DNA of 64,000 bases from Permianibacter aggregans (GCF_009756665.1 NZ_CP037953.1:1054001-1118000), one strand, 5' to 3'. Positions 48,741 through 60,709 are shown, counted from the first letter of the stretch. Numbers and translations: made by a program. The notes: generated by a model from the letters alone, not told the origin.

Positions 48741-48783
48741 TCCCGTTACGGCTTAGCAAACCAACCCATTCGAGAACCCATAC

Positions 48784-50076
48784 ATGCAACTCTACAACCT
48801 AAAACACCCCAATCAACAAGTCAGCTTCCGGCAAGCCACACTGCAAAGCATCGGCCGCGATAGCGGACTATTCTTCCCGTCCATACTCCCCCGCTTCGAC
48901 GACATCGACTCGCTGCTGTCGATGAGCTTCGTCGATCGCTCCAGCGCCATTCTGCAACATCTGCTCGGTGACGAATTTGGCCACGACACCATCGACGACA
49001 TGGTGCGCAATGCCTTCACCTTTCCGGTGCCGGTCGTCCCGGTCGAAGACAACATCTGTACACTCGAACTCTTCCACGGCCCGACACTGGCGTTCAAAGA
49101 CTTCGGCGCCCGCTTCATGGCGCAAGTCATGAGCCATTTAATCGAGCGTGGCGATCACAACGGCCCGTTAACCATTTTGAGCGCCACTTCCGGCGATACC
49201 GGCGCCGCTGTTGCTCATGCCTTCCACAACGTGCCCAATATTCAGGTCGTCGTGCTCTATCCAAAAGGCAAAATCTCCAGCCTGCAGGAAAAACTGTTCT
49301 GCACACTCGGCGGCAACATTCACACCATTGCCGTCGAATCCGATTTCGACACCTGCCAGGACTTAGTTAAACAATGCTTTGCGGATGCCGAACTCGTGCG
49401 CCGCTACGGCCTGAACAGCGCCAACTCCATCAACATCTCACGCCTAATCGCCCAAACCACTTACTATTTTGAAGCCACTGCGCAATTACGCGGAAAAGAA
49501 GTTGTCATCAGCGTTCCCTCTGGCAACTTCGGCAACTTGACTGCCGGATTAATCGCACAATCGCTCGGAGCCCCCATCAAAGCCTTTATCGCCAGCACCA
49601 ACATCAACGACACCGTACCGCGCTACCTCGCCACCGGCGACTGGCGCGTCAACCTGACCCAGGCCACGATGTCAAACGCGATGGACGTCAGCGCACCAAA
49701 CAACTGGCCACGCATCGAAGCCCTGTTCGCCCGCCATCAAAAAGCGCCAAACGTCGAACTGCGCTACAACGCCGTCACCGAAGCAGAAACGACCGAAGCC
49801 ATGCTGCAATTGAAAAACGCTGGCTATATCTCCGAACCGCATGGTGCAGTTGCTTATGCCAGTTTGAAAAAGCTATTGCTACAGGGTGAGCACGGCGTAT
49901 TTCTTGGAACCGCCCACCCGGCAAAATTCAAAGACTCAGTGGAAGCGACATTGCAACAAAGCATTAGACTACCGGCAGAACTGGAAGCCGTAGCAAACAG
50001 AAAAGTGCTTTCGAGCACCATATCAGCAAATAAAAGAGAGCTAGAAAATCAGTTGGCTATCTATGTCGCTGACTAA
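48784..50076 (+). CDS. thrC: Threonine synthase ThrC
   Basis: ThrC converts O-phosphohomoserine to threonine using pyridoxal phosphate. The cofactor Lys is in FHGPTLAFKDFGARFM near residue 107, and ILSATSGDTGAAV and SVPSGNFGNLTAG bind the phosphate. Length (430) is normal. It is the last thr gene and is cut off from thrAB by the repeat and the IS200 element, so it may rely on read-through or its own promoter; none is obvious. Confidence 0.96.
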   Translation: MQLYNLKHPNQQVSFRQATLQSIGRDSGLFFPSILPRFDDIDSLLSMSFVDRSSAILQHLLGDEFGHDTIDDMVRNAFTFPVPVVPVEDNICTLELFHGPTLAFKDFGARFMAQVMSHLIERGDHNGPLTILSATSGDTGAAVAHAFHNVPNIQVVVLYPKGKISSLQEKLFCTLGGNIHTIAVESDFDTCQDLVKQCFADAELVRRYGLNSANSINISRLIAQTTYYFEATAQLRGKEVVISVPSGNFGNLTAGLIAQSLGAPIKAFIASTNINDTVPRYLATGDWRVNLTQATMSNAMDVSAPNNWPRIEALFARHQKAPNVELRYNAVTEAETTEAMLQLKNAGYISEPHGAVAYASLKKLLLQGEHGVFLGTAHPAKFKDSVEATLQQSIRLPAELEAVANRKVLSSTISANKRELENQLAIYVAD

Positions 50077-50475
50077 AAATCCATGAAATAAGAATCAATT
50101 TCACTTGGCATCAACACGGCACTCAGACGTGCCGTAAAACGTAGAAAAACTGCAAAAGACATCTATTAGTGCGGGAAATGAAAGAAAAGCAGTCCAAGAC
50201 GTAATCGCTTGAATTTAATGACCTTTTCAAAAAAGCAAACTCGAAAAATGTGTCAGCACACAAGTAAAACTAGCACCATAAGAGACCGTTTTGATTTTTG
50301 TGTATCTGGTTTCATCCTATCCTCAATGGGATGTAATTATGAACTCAACACGTAGGTTTGGCAGAAATGTCCAACAATTATCCTCTGAAGCGTAACATCC
50401 GTTGAGCTTCGCTTTGCTCAGCGCCAAGCTACCGGAACGCCTCTTTCACGAGTTGGACAGCAAAACCTGAACAAA
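50077..50475. other. AT-richer gap after thrC
   Basis: I see no gene in this 400-base gap. It holds a 7-base hairpin at 50116-50135 (ACGGCAC/GTGCCGT) without a T-run, 39 bases after the thrC stop. A repeat-like segment lies at 50391-50434. Base composition is visibly lower in GC than the flanking genes. Confidence 0.5.
50391..50434 (-). repeat. Repeat-like GTAGC..TGAGC..GAAGC element
   Basis: On the minus strand this reads GTAGCTTGGCGCTGAGC then AAAGCGAAGCTCAACG. It resembles the GTAGGTTGGGCTGAGC/GCGAAGCCCAAC intergenic repeats found in many gammaproteobacteria. The call rests on memory of that pattern. Confidence 0.4.
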
Positions 50476-50508
50476 CAAAAAGGGCCGCTTTCGCGACCCA
50501 TTTTTTGT
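50476..50508 (-). terminator. Terminator of the cytochrome oxidase operon
   Basis: On the minus strand GGGTCGC and GCGGCCC pair (one G-U) around GAAA, followed by TTTTTG, just past the coxC stop codon. On the plus strand a T-run also follows, so it may stop thrC transcripts as well. Confidence 0.8.
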
Positions 50509-50513
50509 TTTGC

Positions 50514-51425
50514 TTACAAGCAGTAAACAAAAATAAACAACCCGATCCAGACCACGTCAACGAAGTGCCAGTACCAGGCGGCGGCTTCGAATGCAAAATG
50601 CTTTTCCGGAGTGAAGTGACCTTTGGCCATACGGAACAACATAACGAGCAGCATCAGCGTGCCGAGCGTTACGTGCATGCCGTGGAAACCGGTCAGCATA
50701 AAGAAAGTGCTGCCGTAAACACCCGCGTCGAGAGTCAGCCCCATTTCGGTGTAAGCGTGATGGTATTCAACACCTTGCAAGTACAGGAACACGGCGCCCA
50801 GAGCGACGGTCCAGAACAACCAGGTCCAGGCCTTGAAGTTGTTGCCGGCGATCAGCGCGTGGTGGGAAATGGTCAGCGTTACCGATGAAGTCACCAGGAT
50901 GATGGTATTGATCAGCGGCAAGCCCCAAGGCGGCATCGCGGTGGTGGTGTCGCCGCCTGGTGTCAGGGTCAGCGGCCATACGTTGACGAAATCCGGCCAC
51001 AGCAGTTCGTGGGTAGAGACTTTCGCGCCTTCACCGCCGAGCCATGGCACGACAAACAAGCGGATGTAGAACAGCGCGCCGAAGAAGGCCGCGAAGAACA
51101 TTACTTCCGAGGTGATGAACCACATCATGCCCTGACGGAAAGAGCGGTCCATTTGCTTGCTGTATAAGCCACCGAGGCTTTCATCGATAACGTTGGACCA
51201 CCAAGTCCACAGCATGCCGATAATCAGCGCGATACCGGCCAGCAATACCCACAGACCATAGCTGTCACCGGCTTTGTCAGCATACAGACCAGAGTTTTGA
51301 TGCACGGTGCTGGCAGCACCGAACACAATCAGACCCAAAGCAATGGAACCGATAAACGGCAGCTTGCTCTGTTCCGGCACGTAGTAGTGTTCGTACTCGC
51401 CGTTATTGGAGGGCGTGTTCGCCAT
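50514..51425 (-). CDS. coxC: Cytochrome c oxidase subunit III
   Basis: Subunit III (303 residues, seven helices) stabilises the heme-copper oxidase in the inner membrane. FFITSEVMFFAAFFGALFY-like sequence (MMWFITSEVMFF), the GVEYHHAYTEMGLTLDAGVYGS block and WYWHFVDVVWIGLFI at the C-terminus are characteristic. It is the last gene of the operon, about 100 bases after ctaG, with palindromes in between. Confidence 0.95.
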   Translation of the reverse strand: MANTPSNNGEYEHYYVPEQSKLPFIGSIALGLIVFGAASTVHQNSGLYADKAGDSYGLWVLLAGIALIIGMLWTWWSNVIDESLGGLYSKQMDRSFRQGMMWFITSEVMFFAAFFGALFYIRLFVVPWLGGEGAKVSTHELLWPDFVNVWPLTLTPGGDTTTAMPPWGLPLINTIILVTSSVTLTISHHALIAGNNFKAWTWLFWTVALGAVFLYLQGVEYHHAYTEMGLTLDAGVYGSTFFMLTGFHGMHVTLGTLMLLVMLFRMAKGHFTPEKHFAFEAAAWYWHFVDVVWIGLFIFVYCL

Positions 51426-51437
51426 GTTTTCTCTCCC

Positions 51438-51520
51438 TCGCGTTTAAACGCGACACTCAATTTGCGGAGCGGTGTGGCACCGCTGTTACTCAAGCGCGGA
51501 TGCGTTACACACCCGCTCCT
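51438..51520 (-). repeat. Palindromes between ctaG and coxC
   Basis: TCGCGTTTAAACGCGA (51438-51453) is a perfect palindrome. AGCGGTG/CACCGCT (51468-51484) is a 7-base hairpin with a TGG loop. The stretch at 51487-51520, minus strand, reads TGTAGGAGCGGGTG, like REP elements. They could stabilise or split the operon mRNA. Confidence 0.5.
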
Positions 51521-51526
51521 ACAAAA

Positions 51527-52087
51527 TTATTGTGCTGCCACGTTGTTGTCGGTGGCGGCGTCGGTAATGTTGTACATCGTGTAGGCCAGCGTGATCGTGT
51601 GCACGTTTGCCGGCAGTTGTTCATCGACGAAAAACGCCAAACCCAAATCGGCTTTGGCCCGACCGTCCAGCGGTTGGTTGTTGAAGCAGAAGCATTCGGT
51701 CTTGTTGAAATACAAGGCCGCCTGTCCCGGGCTGACGCTCGGCACGGCTTGACCAATCAGATGCTTACCACTCAGGTTTTCCGCCAGGAAATTCACCTGG
51801 TGCATTTCACCGAGTTTGACTTTCATTTTCGCGACCGGTGGTTGGAATTTCCACGGCATACCGCGATCAACATGAGCGACAAACTCGATGGTCACTTCCC
51901 GCTCTTTGACGTCACGCGCACCTTGTTCGGCAACCGTAATGGTCTTGCCGTTCAGGCCGGTGATTTCGCAGAACACGTCGTACAACGGCACCATGGCAAA
52001 ACCAAACGCCGTCATGCCCAACGCGATACCGGCCACTTTCAAGGCCAGCGATTTATTGCGTTGTTTCAACTCGTTCGTGTCTTTCAT
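51527..52087 (-). CDS. ctaG: Cytochrome oxidase assembly protein CtaG/Cox11
   Basis: CtaG delivers copper to the CuB site of subunit I. The 186 residues have an N-terminal membrane helix (VAGIALGMTAFGFAMVPLYDVFC). The copper-binding region is CFCFNNQPL, typical of the family, in the periplasmic Ig-like domain. I chose MKDTNELK; the frame is open to 52138, which would touch coxA. Confidence 0.93.
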   Translation of the reverse strand: MKDTNELKQRNKSLALKVAGIALGMTAFGFAMVPLYDVFCEITGLNGKTITVAEQGARDVKEREVTIEFVAHVDRGMPWKFQPPVAKMKVKLGEMHQVNFLAENLSGKHLIGQAVPSVSPGQAALYFNKTECFCFNNQPLDGRAKADLGLAFFVDEQLPANVHTITLAYTMYNITDAATDNNVAAQ

Positions 52088-52110
52088 GGTGCGTCTCTCT
52101 TTCGTTAAAG

Positions 52111-52130
52111 CCCGCGCGATTAAGCGCGGG
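52111..52130 (-). repeat. Hairpin between coxA and ctaG
   Basis: CCCGCGC (52111-52117) and GCGCGGG (52124-52130) pair around GATTAA in the short gap between coxA and ctaG. The T-run after it is poor, so partial termination or RNA processing is possible. Confidence 0.5.
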
Positions 52131-52137
52131 GAAGCCA

Positions 52138-53745
52138 TTAACTGTGAGCGTTTTCGTCAGTCACTTTCGGTGGCGTGCTGAAGGTGTGGTAAGGCGCCGG
52201 GCTCGGCACCGTCCACTCCAGACCATGGGCACCTTCCCACGGTTTGGCCGGCGCTTTTTCGCCGCCTTTGATGCACTTGACGACGATGTACAGGAACAAC
52301 AACTGCACAATACCGAGGCCGAAGGCACCAATGGTGCTCAGCATGTTGAAGTCGGCGAACATGATGTTGTAGTCAGGTACTCGGCGTTGCATGCCAGCCA
52401 GACCCGAGAAGTGCATCGGGAAGAAGGTCAGGTTGACGAAAATGATGCTGAGCCAGAAATGCCACTTGGCCAGGCCTTCGTGATACATGTGGCCAGTCCA
52501 TTTCGGCAGCCAGTAGTAGGCAGCCGCGATGGTACCAAAGATGGCGCCCGGGAACAGCACGTAGTGGAAGTGGGCAACCACGAAGTAGGTGTCGTGATAC
52601 TGGAAGTCAACCGGTGCCATCGCCAGCATAACGCCGGAGAAACCACCAATGGTGAACAGCACGACGAACGCGATGGCAAACAGCATCGGCGCTTCGAAGG
52701 TCATTGAGCCTTCCCACATCGTCGCTACCCAGTTGAAGATTTTGACGCCGGTTGGCACCGCAATCAGCATGGTCGCGTACATGAAGAACAGCTCACCGGC
52801 CAGCGGCATGCCGGTCGTGAACATGTGGTGGGCCCAGACGACGAACGACAGAAACGCGATCGATGCAGTCGCGTAGACCATCGAGCTGTAACCGAACAGC
52901 GGCTTGCGGGCAAACGCTGGAATGATCGCCGAGGCAATACCAAAGCTCGGCAGAATCATGATGTACACCTCAGGGTGACCGAAGAACCAGAACACGTGCT
53001 GGAACAGAACCGGGTCACCACCGCCGGCGGCATTGAAGAAGTCGGTGCCGAAATGGCGATCGGTCAGCATCATCGTGACCGCACCGGCCAGAACCGGCAT
53101 AACCATGATCAGCAGGAACGCGGTGATCAGCCATGTCCAAACGAATAACGGCATTTTCATCAGCGTCATGCCAGGGGCACGCATGTTCATCACGGTAACG
53201 ATAACGTTGATCGCGCCCATGATTGAGGACAGACCCATGATATGCACCGAGAAAATGAAGAAGTCAGTGCTGGGCGGACCATAAGTGGTTGACAGCGGCG
53301 CGTAGAACGTCCAGCCGAAGTTCGGACCACCGCCTTCCATGAACAAGCTCAGCACCAGCAGCGCAAAAGCGAAAGGCAGAATCCAGAACGACCAGTTGTT
53401 CATGCGTGGCAGCGCCATGTCAGGCGCACCAATCATCAACGGGATCATCCAGTTAGCCAAACCGGTGAAGGCCGGCATAACGGCACCGAACACCATGATC
53501 AGGCCGTGTACGGTCGTCATCTGGTTGAAGAAGTTCGGCTCAAAGAATTGCAGACCCGGCTGGAACAATTCCGCGCGGATCATCAGCGCCATGAACCCGC
53601 CGAGCAGGAACATGGCAAACGCGAACCACAGGTACATCGAACCGATGTCCTTGTGGTTGGTCGTGAACAGCCAACGCTTGATACCGGTTGGCTTGTGGTC
53701 ATGATCGTGATGATCGTGAGCCTGTGCGTGTGCGCCCATGGTCAT
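52138..53745 (-). CDS. coxA: Cytochrome c oxidase subunit I
   Basis: Subunit I holds heme a, heme a3 and CuB and reduces oxygen while pumping protons. The 535 residues form twelve helices. The CuB/heme region HPEVYIMILPSFGIASAI, the proton-channel WAHHMFTTG and HFHYVLFPGA with two heme-ligand histidines are visible. The N-terminus is His-rich (AHAQAHDHHDHDHK). It follows coxB by six bases. Confidence 0.97.
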   Translation of the reverse strand: MTMGAHAQAHDHHDHDHKPTGIKRWLFTTNHKDIGSMYLWFAFAMFLLGGFMALMIRAELFQPGLQFFEPNFFNQMTTVHGLIMVFGAVMPAFTGLANWMIPLMIGAPDMALPRMNNWSFWILPFAFALLVLSLFMEGGGPNFGWTFYAPLSTTYGPPSTDFFIFSVHIMGLSSIMGAINVIVTVMNMRAPGMTLMKMPLFVWTWLITAFLLIMVMPVLAGAVTMMLTDRHFGTDFFNAAGGGDPVLFQHVFWFFGHPEVYIMILPSFGIASAIIPAFARKPLFGYSSMVYATASIAFLSFVVWAHHMFTTGMPLAGELFFMYATMLIAVPTGVKIFNWVATMWEGSMTFEAPMLFAIAFVVLFTIGGFSGVMLAMAPVDFQYHDTYFVVAHFHYVLFPGAIFGTIAAAYYWLPKWTGHMYHEGLAKWHFWLSIIFVNLTFFPMHFSGLAGMQRRVPDYNIMFADFNMLSTIGAFGLGIVQLLFLYIVVKCIKGGEKAPAKPWEGAHGLEWTVPSPAPYHTFSTPPKVTDENAHS

Positions 53746-53751
53746 CTCCCC

Positions 53752-54978
53752 TTATTTACCTTGTTTAACGGCGGCGATATCTGCTGGCTGCACCACCTGA
53801 CCGGTGTTGTTGCCCCAGGCATTACGCTCATAAGTGATCACGGCAGCCAGCTCCAAATCGGACAGCTGAGCACCGAAAGCCTGCATCATCGAACCGGCTT
53901 TGCCGTAAACGACGATATTGATGTGGTCATTGACCTGATCCGGGTTGACCGCCATAGCGGAGCCTTTCAGCGCCGGGAAGGTCGGTGGCAGACCGGTACC
54001 GTCCGGCTTGTGACAGGCAGCGCAAACGCGGTTGTAGACTTTTTCGCCTTCGGCCATCAGATCTTCCAGCGACCAGTTGGCGGCTGCGGCAGCAGCGGCG
54101 GCTTCTTCAGCAGCGCGTTTTTCTTCCAGCTTTTTCGCCATCCAGGAATCGTATTCTTCGGCACTAACGGCACGAACAACGATAGGCATGAAGCCGTGGT
54201 CTTTACCGCACAGTTCGGCGCAGACGCCACGATAGATGCCCGGCTCCTCAATACGCGCCCAGGATTCGTTGACGAAGCCGGGAATCGCATCTTTCTTGAT
54301 ACCGAAATCCGGAACCCACCAGGAGTGAATCACGTCTTCGGCGGTAATCAGGAAACGAATTTTCTTGCCGATTGGCAGCACTAACTCGTTATCGACTTCC
54401 AGCAGGTAGTTTTCGTCTTTTTCCGTTGGCTTGTTACCGGCAGTAATGACACCGCCTTTGATGACGTTGCCAACGGCTTTAAACGGGTTTTCGCTCAAGC
54501 TGTCAGAGTTGATGAACTTATCGCGTGGCGTCGACAAATTGGAGAAATACTCCAAGCCGGTATCTTGATAGGTATAACGCCATTTCCACTGATAGCCACG
54601 GACCACAACGCTCATGTCCGCTTCGGAGGTGTCTTCGTGCTCAATCAGCATCCGAGTGGCCGGCACCGCCAGCGCAATCAGGATGATGAACGGAATGGCC
54701 GTCCAGATCACTTCCAACAGGGTGCTGTGCGACCAGGTCGCCGGCTTTGGATGCGCGGAACGGCGGAACTTGACCATCGCGTAGGCCATGGCACCAAACA
54801 CCAGAATCGCGATGATCAGCATCACTAACATGGTCATGTTGTGGTGGCTGTATGCATCGCGGCTGATGACGGTGACACCTTCGCGCATGTTCAGCGAGGA
54901 ATCAGCCGCTTGCACTGCTGTCATCGACAACAATGCCGCGCTACCGAGCCCGGCTTTGAGCTTGCTCAAAAAAGACAT
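53752..54978 (-). CDS. coxB: Cytochrome c oxidase subunit II fused to cytochrome c
   Basis: Subunit II (408 residues) accepts electrons at its CuA site. It has a signal peptide, two membrane helices near 45-110, and the CuA motif CAELCGKDHGFMPI in the cupredoxin domain. An Ala/Glu-rich linker then leads to a C-terminal cytochrome c domain with heme motif CAACHKPDG, near residue 325. This gives a caa3-type subunit II. It is the first gene of the operon. The fused heme would take electrons from another cytochrome c or the bc1 complex. Confidence 0.95.
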   Translation of the reverse strand: MSFLSKLKAGLGSAALLSMTAVQAADSSLNMREGVTVISRDAYSHHNMTMLVMLIIAILVFGAMAYAMVKFRRSAHPKPATWSHSTLLEVIWTAIPFIILIALAVPATRMLIEHEDTSEADMSVVVRGYQWKWRYTYQDTGLEYFSNLSTPRDKFINSDSLSENPFKAVGNVIKGGVITAGNKPTEKDENYLLEVDNELVLPIGKKIRFLITAEDVIHSWWVPDFGIKKDAIPGFVNESWARIEEPGIYRGVCAELCGKDHGFMPIVVRAVSAEEYDSWMAKKLEEKRAAEEAAAAAAAANWSLEDLMAEGEKVYNRVCAACHKPDGTGLPPTFPALKGSAMAVNPDQVNDHINIVVYGKAGSMMQAFGAQLSDLELAAVITYERNAWGNNTGQVVQPADIAAVKQGK

Positions 54979-55230
54979 GCCTCATCTCCATCAAAATGAC
55001 AGACTGCGGGAACGCTGCAGTCCGGTGAAGGACCTTTAATTACTGGGTTTTTACGGGAATTTCAGTAGATAAAGGCCAAACCCGAGCCGCCCCAAGTCGG
55101 CCCAGGCAAATTTAAGGTAGCGGATTTTAAGGGCTGCGGCGTTTTGCCGCTAGCAAAAAACCCCAACTTTTCCGTTAGATAGAAGACTTTTAATATACTT
55201 TCGGGTCTTGACGAACCGGAAATCGCTGCT

Positions 55231-55683
55231 GTGTCCCCTACTGAACTCACCGCCTTGCTGCATCGCGAAATCCCTTTGGCTGCCGCCATAGGCCTTCGTG
55301 TCGAAAATTTGAGCGAACATGGGCTGCAGGTTAGCGGCCCGTTTGCTGCCAATCAAAACCTGCACGGCACGCTGTTCGCCGGCAGCATTTATTGTTTTGC
55401 CACGCTCGCTAGCTGGACGTTGGTACATGCACTGTGCCAGGAAGCCGGCCTGGCGGCGGCCGTCGTGCTACAGGAAGGCAACATCCGTTACCTGAAACCC
55501 ATCACCGATCAGCCGCAGGCGCTGGCCAACATGCCGGAACCCGCAGCGAAAGCCCGCTTTCTGCAGATGCTGCGCGAACGCGGCAAGGGCCGGCTCAGCG
55601 TTGAAGCAACGTTGACCCAGAACGGCGAGCCAGCGGCGGTTTTTATCGGCCAGTTTGTCGCGGTAAGGGAACATGAGTCATGA
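55231..55683 (+). CDS. Thioesterase-like protein (YiiD C-terminal type)
   Basis: The 150-residue hot-dog-fold protein resembles the putative thioesterase domain found at the C-terminus of YiiD. NLHGTLFAGSIYCFATLASWTLVH near 50-75 contains the usual HGT(L/M)FAGS turn, and NIRYLKPI the central strand. It starts at GTG. Its stop overlaps the ATG of the next gene, so the two are coupled. Substrate is unknown. Confidence 0.75.
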   Translation: MSPTELTALLHREIPLAAAIGLRVENLSEHGLQVSGPFAANQNLHGTLFAGSIYCFATLASWTLVHALCQEAGLAAAVVLQEGNIRYLKPITDQPQALANMPEPAAKARFLQMLRERGKGRLSVEATLTQNGEPAAVFIGQFVAVREHES

Positions 55684-56339
55684 ATAAAACGCTGTTCGGA
55701 TTGGCGGTGGTGCTTTGCGCCCACCTGGCGCTCGCTGCCGAGCAACTGGCTCTGCCCGATGGCAGCATGATGACCCGACATTTGCCGACGACCTCGACCA
55801 GCAAAGGCGATCTGCTGCTGCTTAGCGGTCGTGATGGCAGCTACCGCCAACAGAGCGTGTTGCCGCAACTGGCCGACAGCTTGAGCAAACTGGAATGGAC
55901 CAGTTGGTTGCCGCCGCGTGAAGCCGGTGATGCCCTGCCCGAGGATCGTTTTCGGGCCGCGCTGCAACAGCTGACGACGGGCGCCACCTCGCAACCGCCG
56001 ATGAAAGCCATCATCGCTGAGGACGATGCCGCCCGGTTCACGATCCAACAATTGATTGGTGGTGAAGTCGCGGCAGTCGTGCTGCTCAATGCCGGCGCCG
56101 AATTGAATGTCGATTTGGTGGCGTTACCGGAAGCGCTGAATGGTCGTATCATTGAAATCTGCGCACCCAAAGCGCGCAATGCCGACGCCTGCCAGCAACG
56201 ACGCGAGGCCAATCTGCCGCAACTGAATGTGCATCTGGTGCCGGCGGCGAATGCGGCGTTCAGTCACCGCGAAGCCTGGGTGCGCAATGTCGTGCACGGC
56301 TTTCTGAGCCGGATGCAGCGACAAGCGGCTCAAAAATGA
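55680..56339 (+). CDS. Exported protein, DUF3530-like
   Basis: The 219-residue product has a signal peptide (MNKTLFGLAVVLCAHLALA). The body resembles a degenerate alpha/beta hydrolase of the DUF3530 type: LLLLSGRDGSY at the nucleophile strand region and AAVVLLNAGAELN further on. There is no clear GxSxG. It is translationally coupled to the thioesterase-like gene. Weak match; function unknown. Confidence 0.55.
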   Translation: MNKTLFGLAVVLCAHLALAAEQLALPDGSMMTRHLPTTSTSKGDLLLLSGRDGSYRQQSVLPQLADSLSKLEWTSWLPPREAGDALPEDRFRAALQQLTTGATSQPPMKAIIAEDDAARFTIQQLIGGEVAAVVLLNAGAELNVDLVALPEALNGRIIEICAPKARNADACQQRREANLPQLNVHLVPAANAAFSHREAWVRNVVHGFLSRMQRQAAQK

Positions 56340-56873
56340 AACGCCGTTTGCAGCACCAGAAAGTCGAGGCCAGGATTCGGTGACTCGGTGTAACCGTTCG
56401 AGTAATGGCGATAGCGAAGGCTAATATCCAGATTCGCTGACCATTGCACACCGAGGGCAAAATCGAGCACGAAATTGGCCTTGCTGCCCATTTTCACTTC
56501 TTCAAAACGCTGCTCGCTCAAATACGCGAGACCAATGCCGGCATCGGCAAACGCCGTTTCGCCACGCCAACGCCAGAGCGCCGATATCGCCGCCAGTTCC
56601 AGTTGATCGTAAGCCTCGGTATCTTTGCGTGATTGCGCGCTTGCCGCATGGATGTTGATGAAGGTTTGATCGACCTTCAAAAAGCGAATCGCTTTCGGAA
56701 ATTCGGATTCGATAAAACCATCGACGCCGATGATATGCGCGGTGCTGATATCGCCGCTTTGAATCAGCGTATCGTTCATGCCATTGCCTACCGTCAACGC
56801 CAGCGAATCGAATGCCTTGGCCGAATTTGCGATGAGGGTCAACAGCAAAGCTAGCGCTGTACGCGAACAAATC

Positions 56874-56884
<11 letters not shown>
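56330..56884 (-). CDS. PagL-like lipid A deacylase
   Basis: This predicted outer-membrane beta-barrel (184 residues, signal peptide ending NSAKA) resembles PagL, which removes the 3-O acyl chain of lipid A. The active-site block is RYRHYSNGYTESPNPGLDF near 158-175: His and Ser are in place. The third residue of the triad, Glu in Pseudomonas PagL, falls on an Asp at the same spacing. The C-terminus ends in Phe (AFHF), as barrels do. Its end overlaps the convergent gene at 55680-56339. Confidence 0.75.
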
Positions 56885-59373
<2,489 letters not shown>

Positions 59374-59799
59374 TCAGTCGTCGCTGGCCTCGATAATCTC
59401 GAAACTGCTGGTGATCTCGACATTGTCTTTCAGCATCAATGCCACCGAACAATATTTTTCCAGCGACAGGCTAACCGCGCGCTCGACCTGATCCGGCTTC
59501 AATTGCTTGCCGGTGACGATGTATTTGGCGTGGATTTTCCTGAATACTTTCGGACTGGTTTCCGCCCGTTCACTGTCCAGTTCGCAGACGCAATCGAGCA
59601 CGTGCTGGCGGCCTTTTTTCAGAATCATCACGACATCGATCGACGAACAACCGCCGACAGCCATCAATACCATTTCCATTGGCGTCGGCATGCTGTCGCG
59701 CCCGCCGCTGTTGCTGCCGGCCGACATGGTCACGGCATGGCCGCTGGCCGACTCGCCGACAAAGCTTAAATCCTTGAACCAGGACACCTTGGCTTTCAT
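59374..59799 (-). CDS. OsmC-family protein, YhfA-like
   Basis: The 141-residue product is an OsmC-fold protein of the YhfA type. TPMEMVLMAVGGCSSIDVVMILKK carries one conserved Cys, and EKYCSVALMLKDNVEI the other. OsmC proteins reduce peroxides; the YhfA subgroup is uncharacterised. MKAKVSWFK is the likely start. It diverges from crp, as yhfA does in Escherichia coli, so crp-bound sites may lie between the two. Confidence 0.85.
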   Translation of the reverse strand: MKAKVSWFKDLSFVGESASGHAVTMSAGSNSGGRDSMPTPMEMVLMAVGGCSSIDVVMILKKGRQHVLDCVCELDSERAETSPKVFRKIHAKYIVTGKQLKPDQVERAVSLSLEKYCSVALMLKDNVEITSSFEIIEASDD

Positions 59800-60061
59800 T
59801 ACTTCACGCTCAACTAAAGCTAAAGTGCCAAAGCTTATCATGGCCCCCAGCCGGCTTGCGCGTCGCGCTGATTTTGCCAAACTGGACGACTCATACCTAA
59901 TGCATACGTGATCAAGGCCGCGTTCTTGCACGCCCGGTCAGGGTATACTCAACGCAAATAACATGCTCTACTGTGCACACCGCAGTCTTCGGTCTGTTCA
60001 AATAATCAACAGGCAAGCTGACCGAAAGGGGCACCTTTAAGGATTGGCAAGGAGTACATCA

Positions 60062-60697
60062 ATGGCCCTGACGAGAAGGCTACTATCTGATCCGACGATG
60101 GAGTGGTTCATTTCGCATTGCCATCGCCGCAAGTATCCGGCTAAAAGCACCATCATCTACGCCGGCGACAAACCCGATACCTTATATCTGATCCTCGACG
60201 GCTCGGTTTCAGTGCTGATCGAAGATAACGATGGCCGCGAACTGGTGCTGGCCTACCTGAACCCCGGTGATTTCTTCGGTGAAATGGGCCTGTTCGATGG
60301 CCAGGACATCCGCAGTGCCTGGGTCCGGGCCAAGACCGAGTGCGAAGTGGCCGAAATCGGTTACAGCAAGTACCTGCAACTGGCCAAAGAAAACTCGGAA
60401 ATCCTGGTCAAGCTGGCTGGCCAGATGGCGCTGCGCCTGCGCGCCACCAGCCGCAAGGTTTCCGATCTGGCCTTCCTCGACGTCACCGGCCGGGTTGCCC
60501 GCACCTTGCTTGATCTGTGCAAACAGCCGGACGCAATGACCCACCCGGAAGGCATGCAAATCAAAATCACCCGTCAGGAACTTGGCCGCCTGGTCGGTTG
60601 CTCGCGGGAAATGGTCGGCCGGGTGTTGAAAGCGCTGGAAGAACAGGGCCTGATCACCGCCCGCGGCAAAACCATGGTCATTCGCGGCGCCCGCTAA
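60062..60697 (+). CDS. crp: cAMP receptor protein Crp/Vfr
   Basis: This global regulator binds cAMP and activates or represses catabolic and virulence genes. The 211-residue protein has the cNMP-binding fold with [14 protein letters not shown] and [16 protein letters not shown] around the cAMP pocket. A long dimer helix and a helix-turn-helix ([20 protein letters not shown]) follow. AAGGAG before the ATG fixes the start; a TTG at 60044 is less likely. Confidence 0.95.
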   Translation: MALTRRLLSDPTMEWFISHCHRRKYPAKSTIIYAGDKPDTLYLILDGSVSVLIEDNDGRELVLAYLNPGDFFGEMGLFDGQDIRSAWVRAKTECEVAEIGYSKYLQLAKENSEILVKLAGQMALRLRATSRKVSDLAFLDVTGRVARTLLDLCKQPDAMTHPEGMQIKITRQELGRLVGCSREMVGRVLKALEEQGLITARGKTMVIRGAR

Positions 60698-60709
60698 GGC
60701 GGCGCCGCG

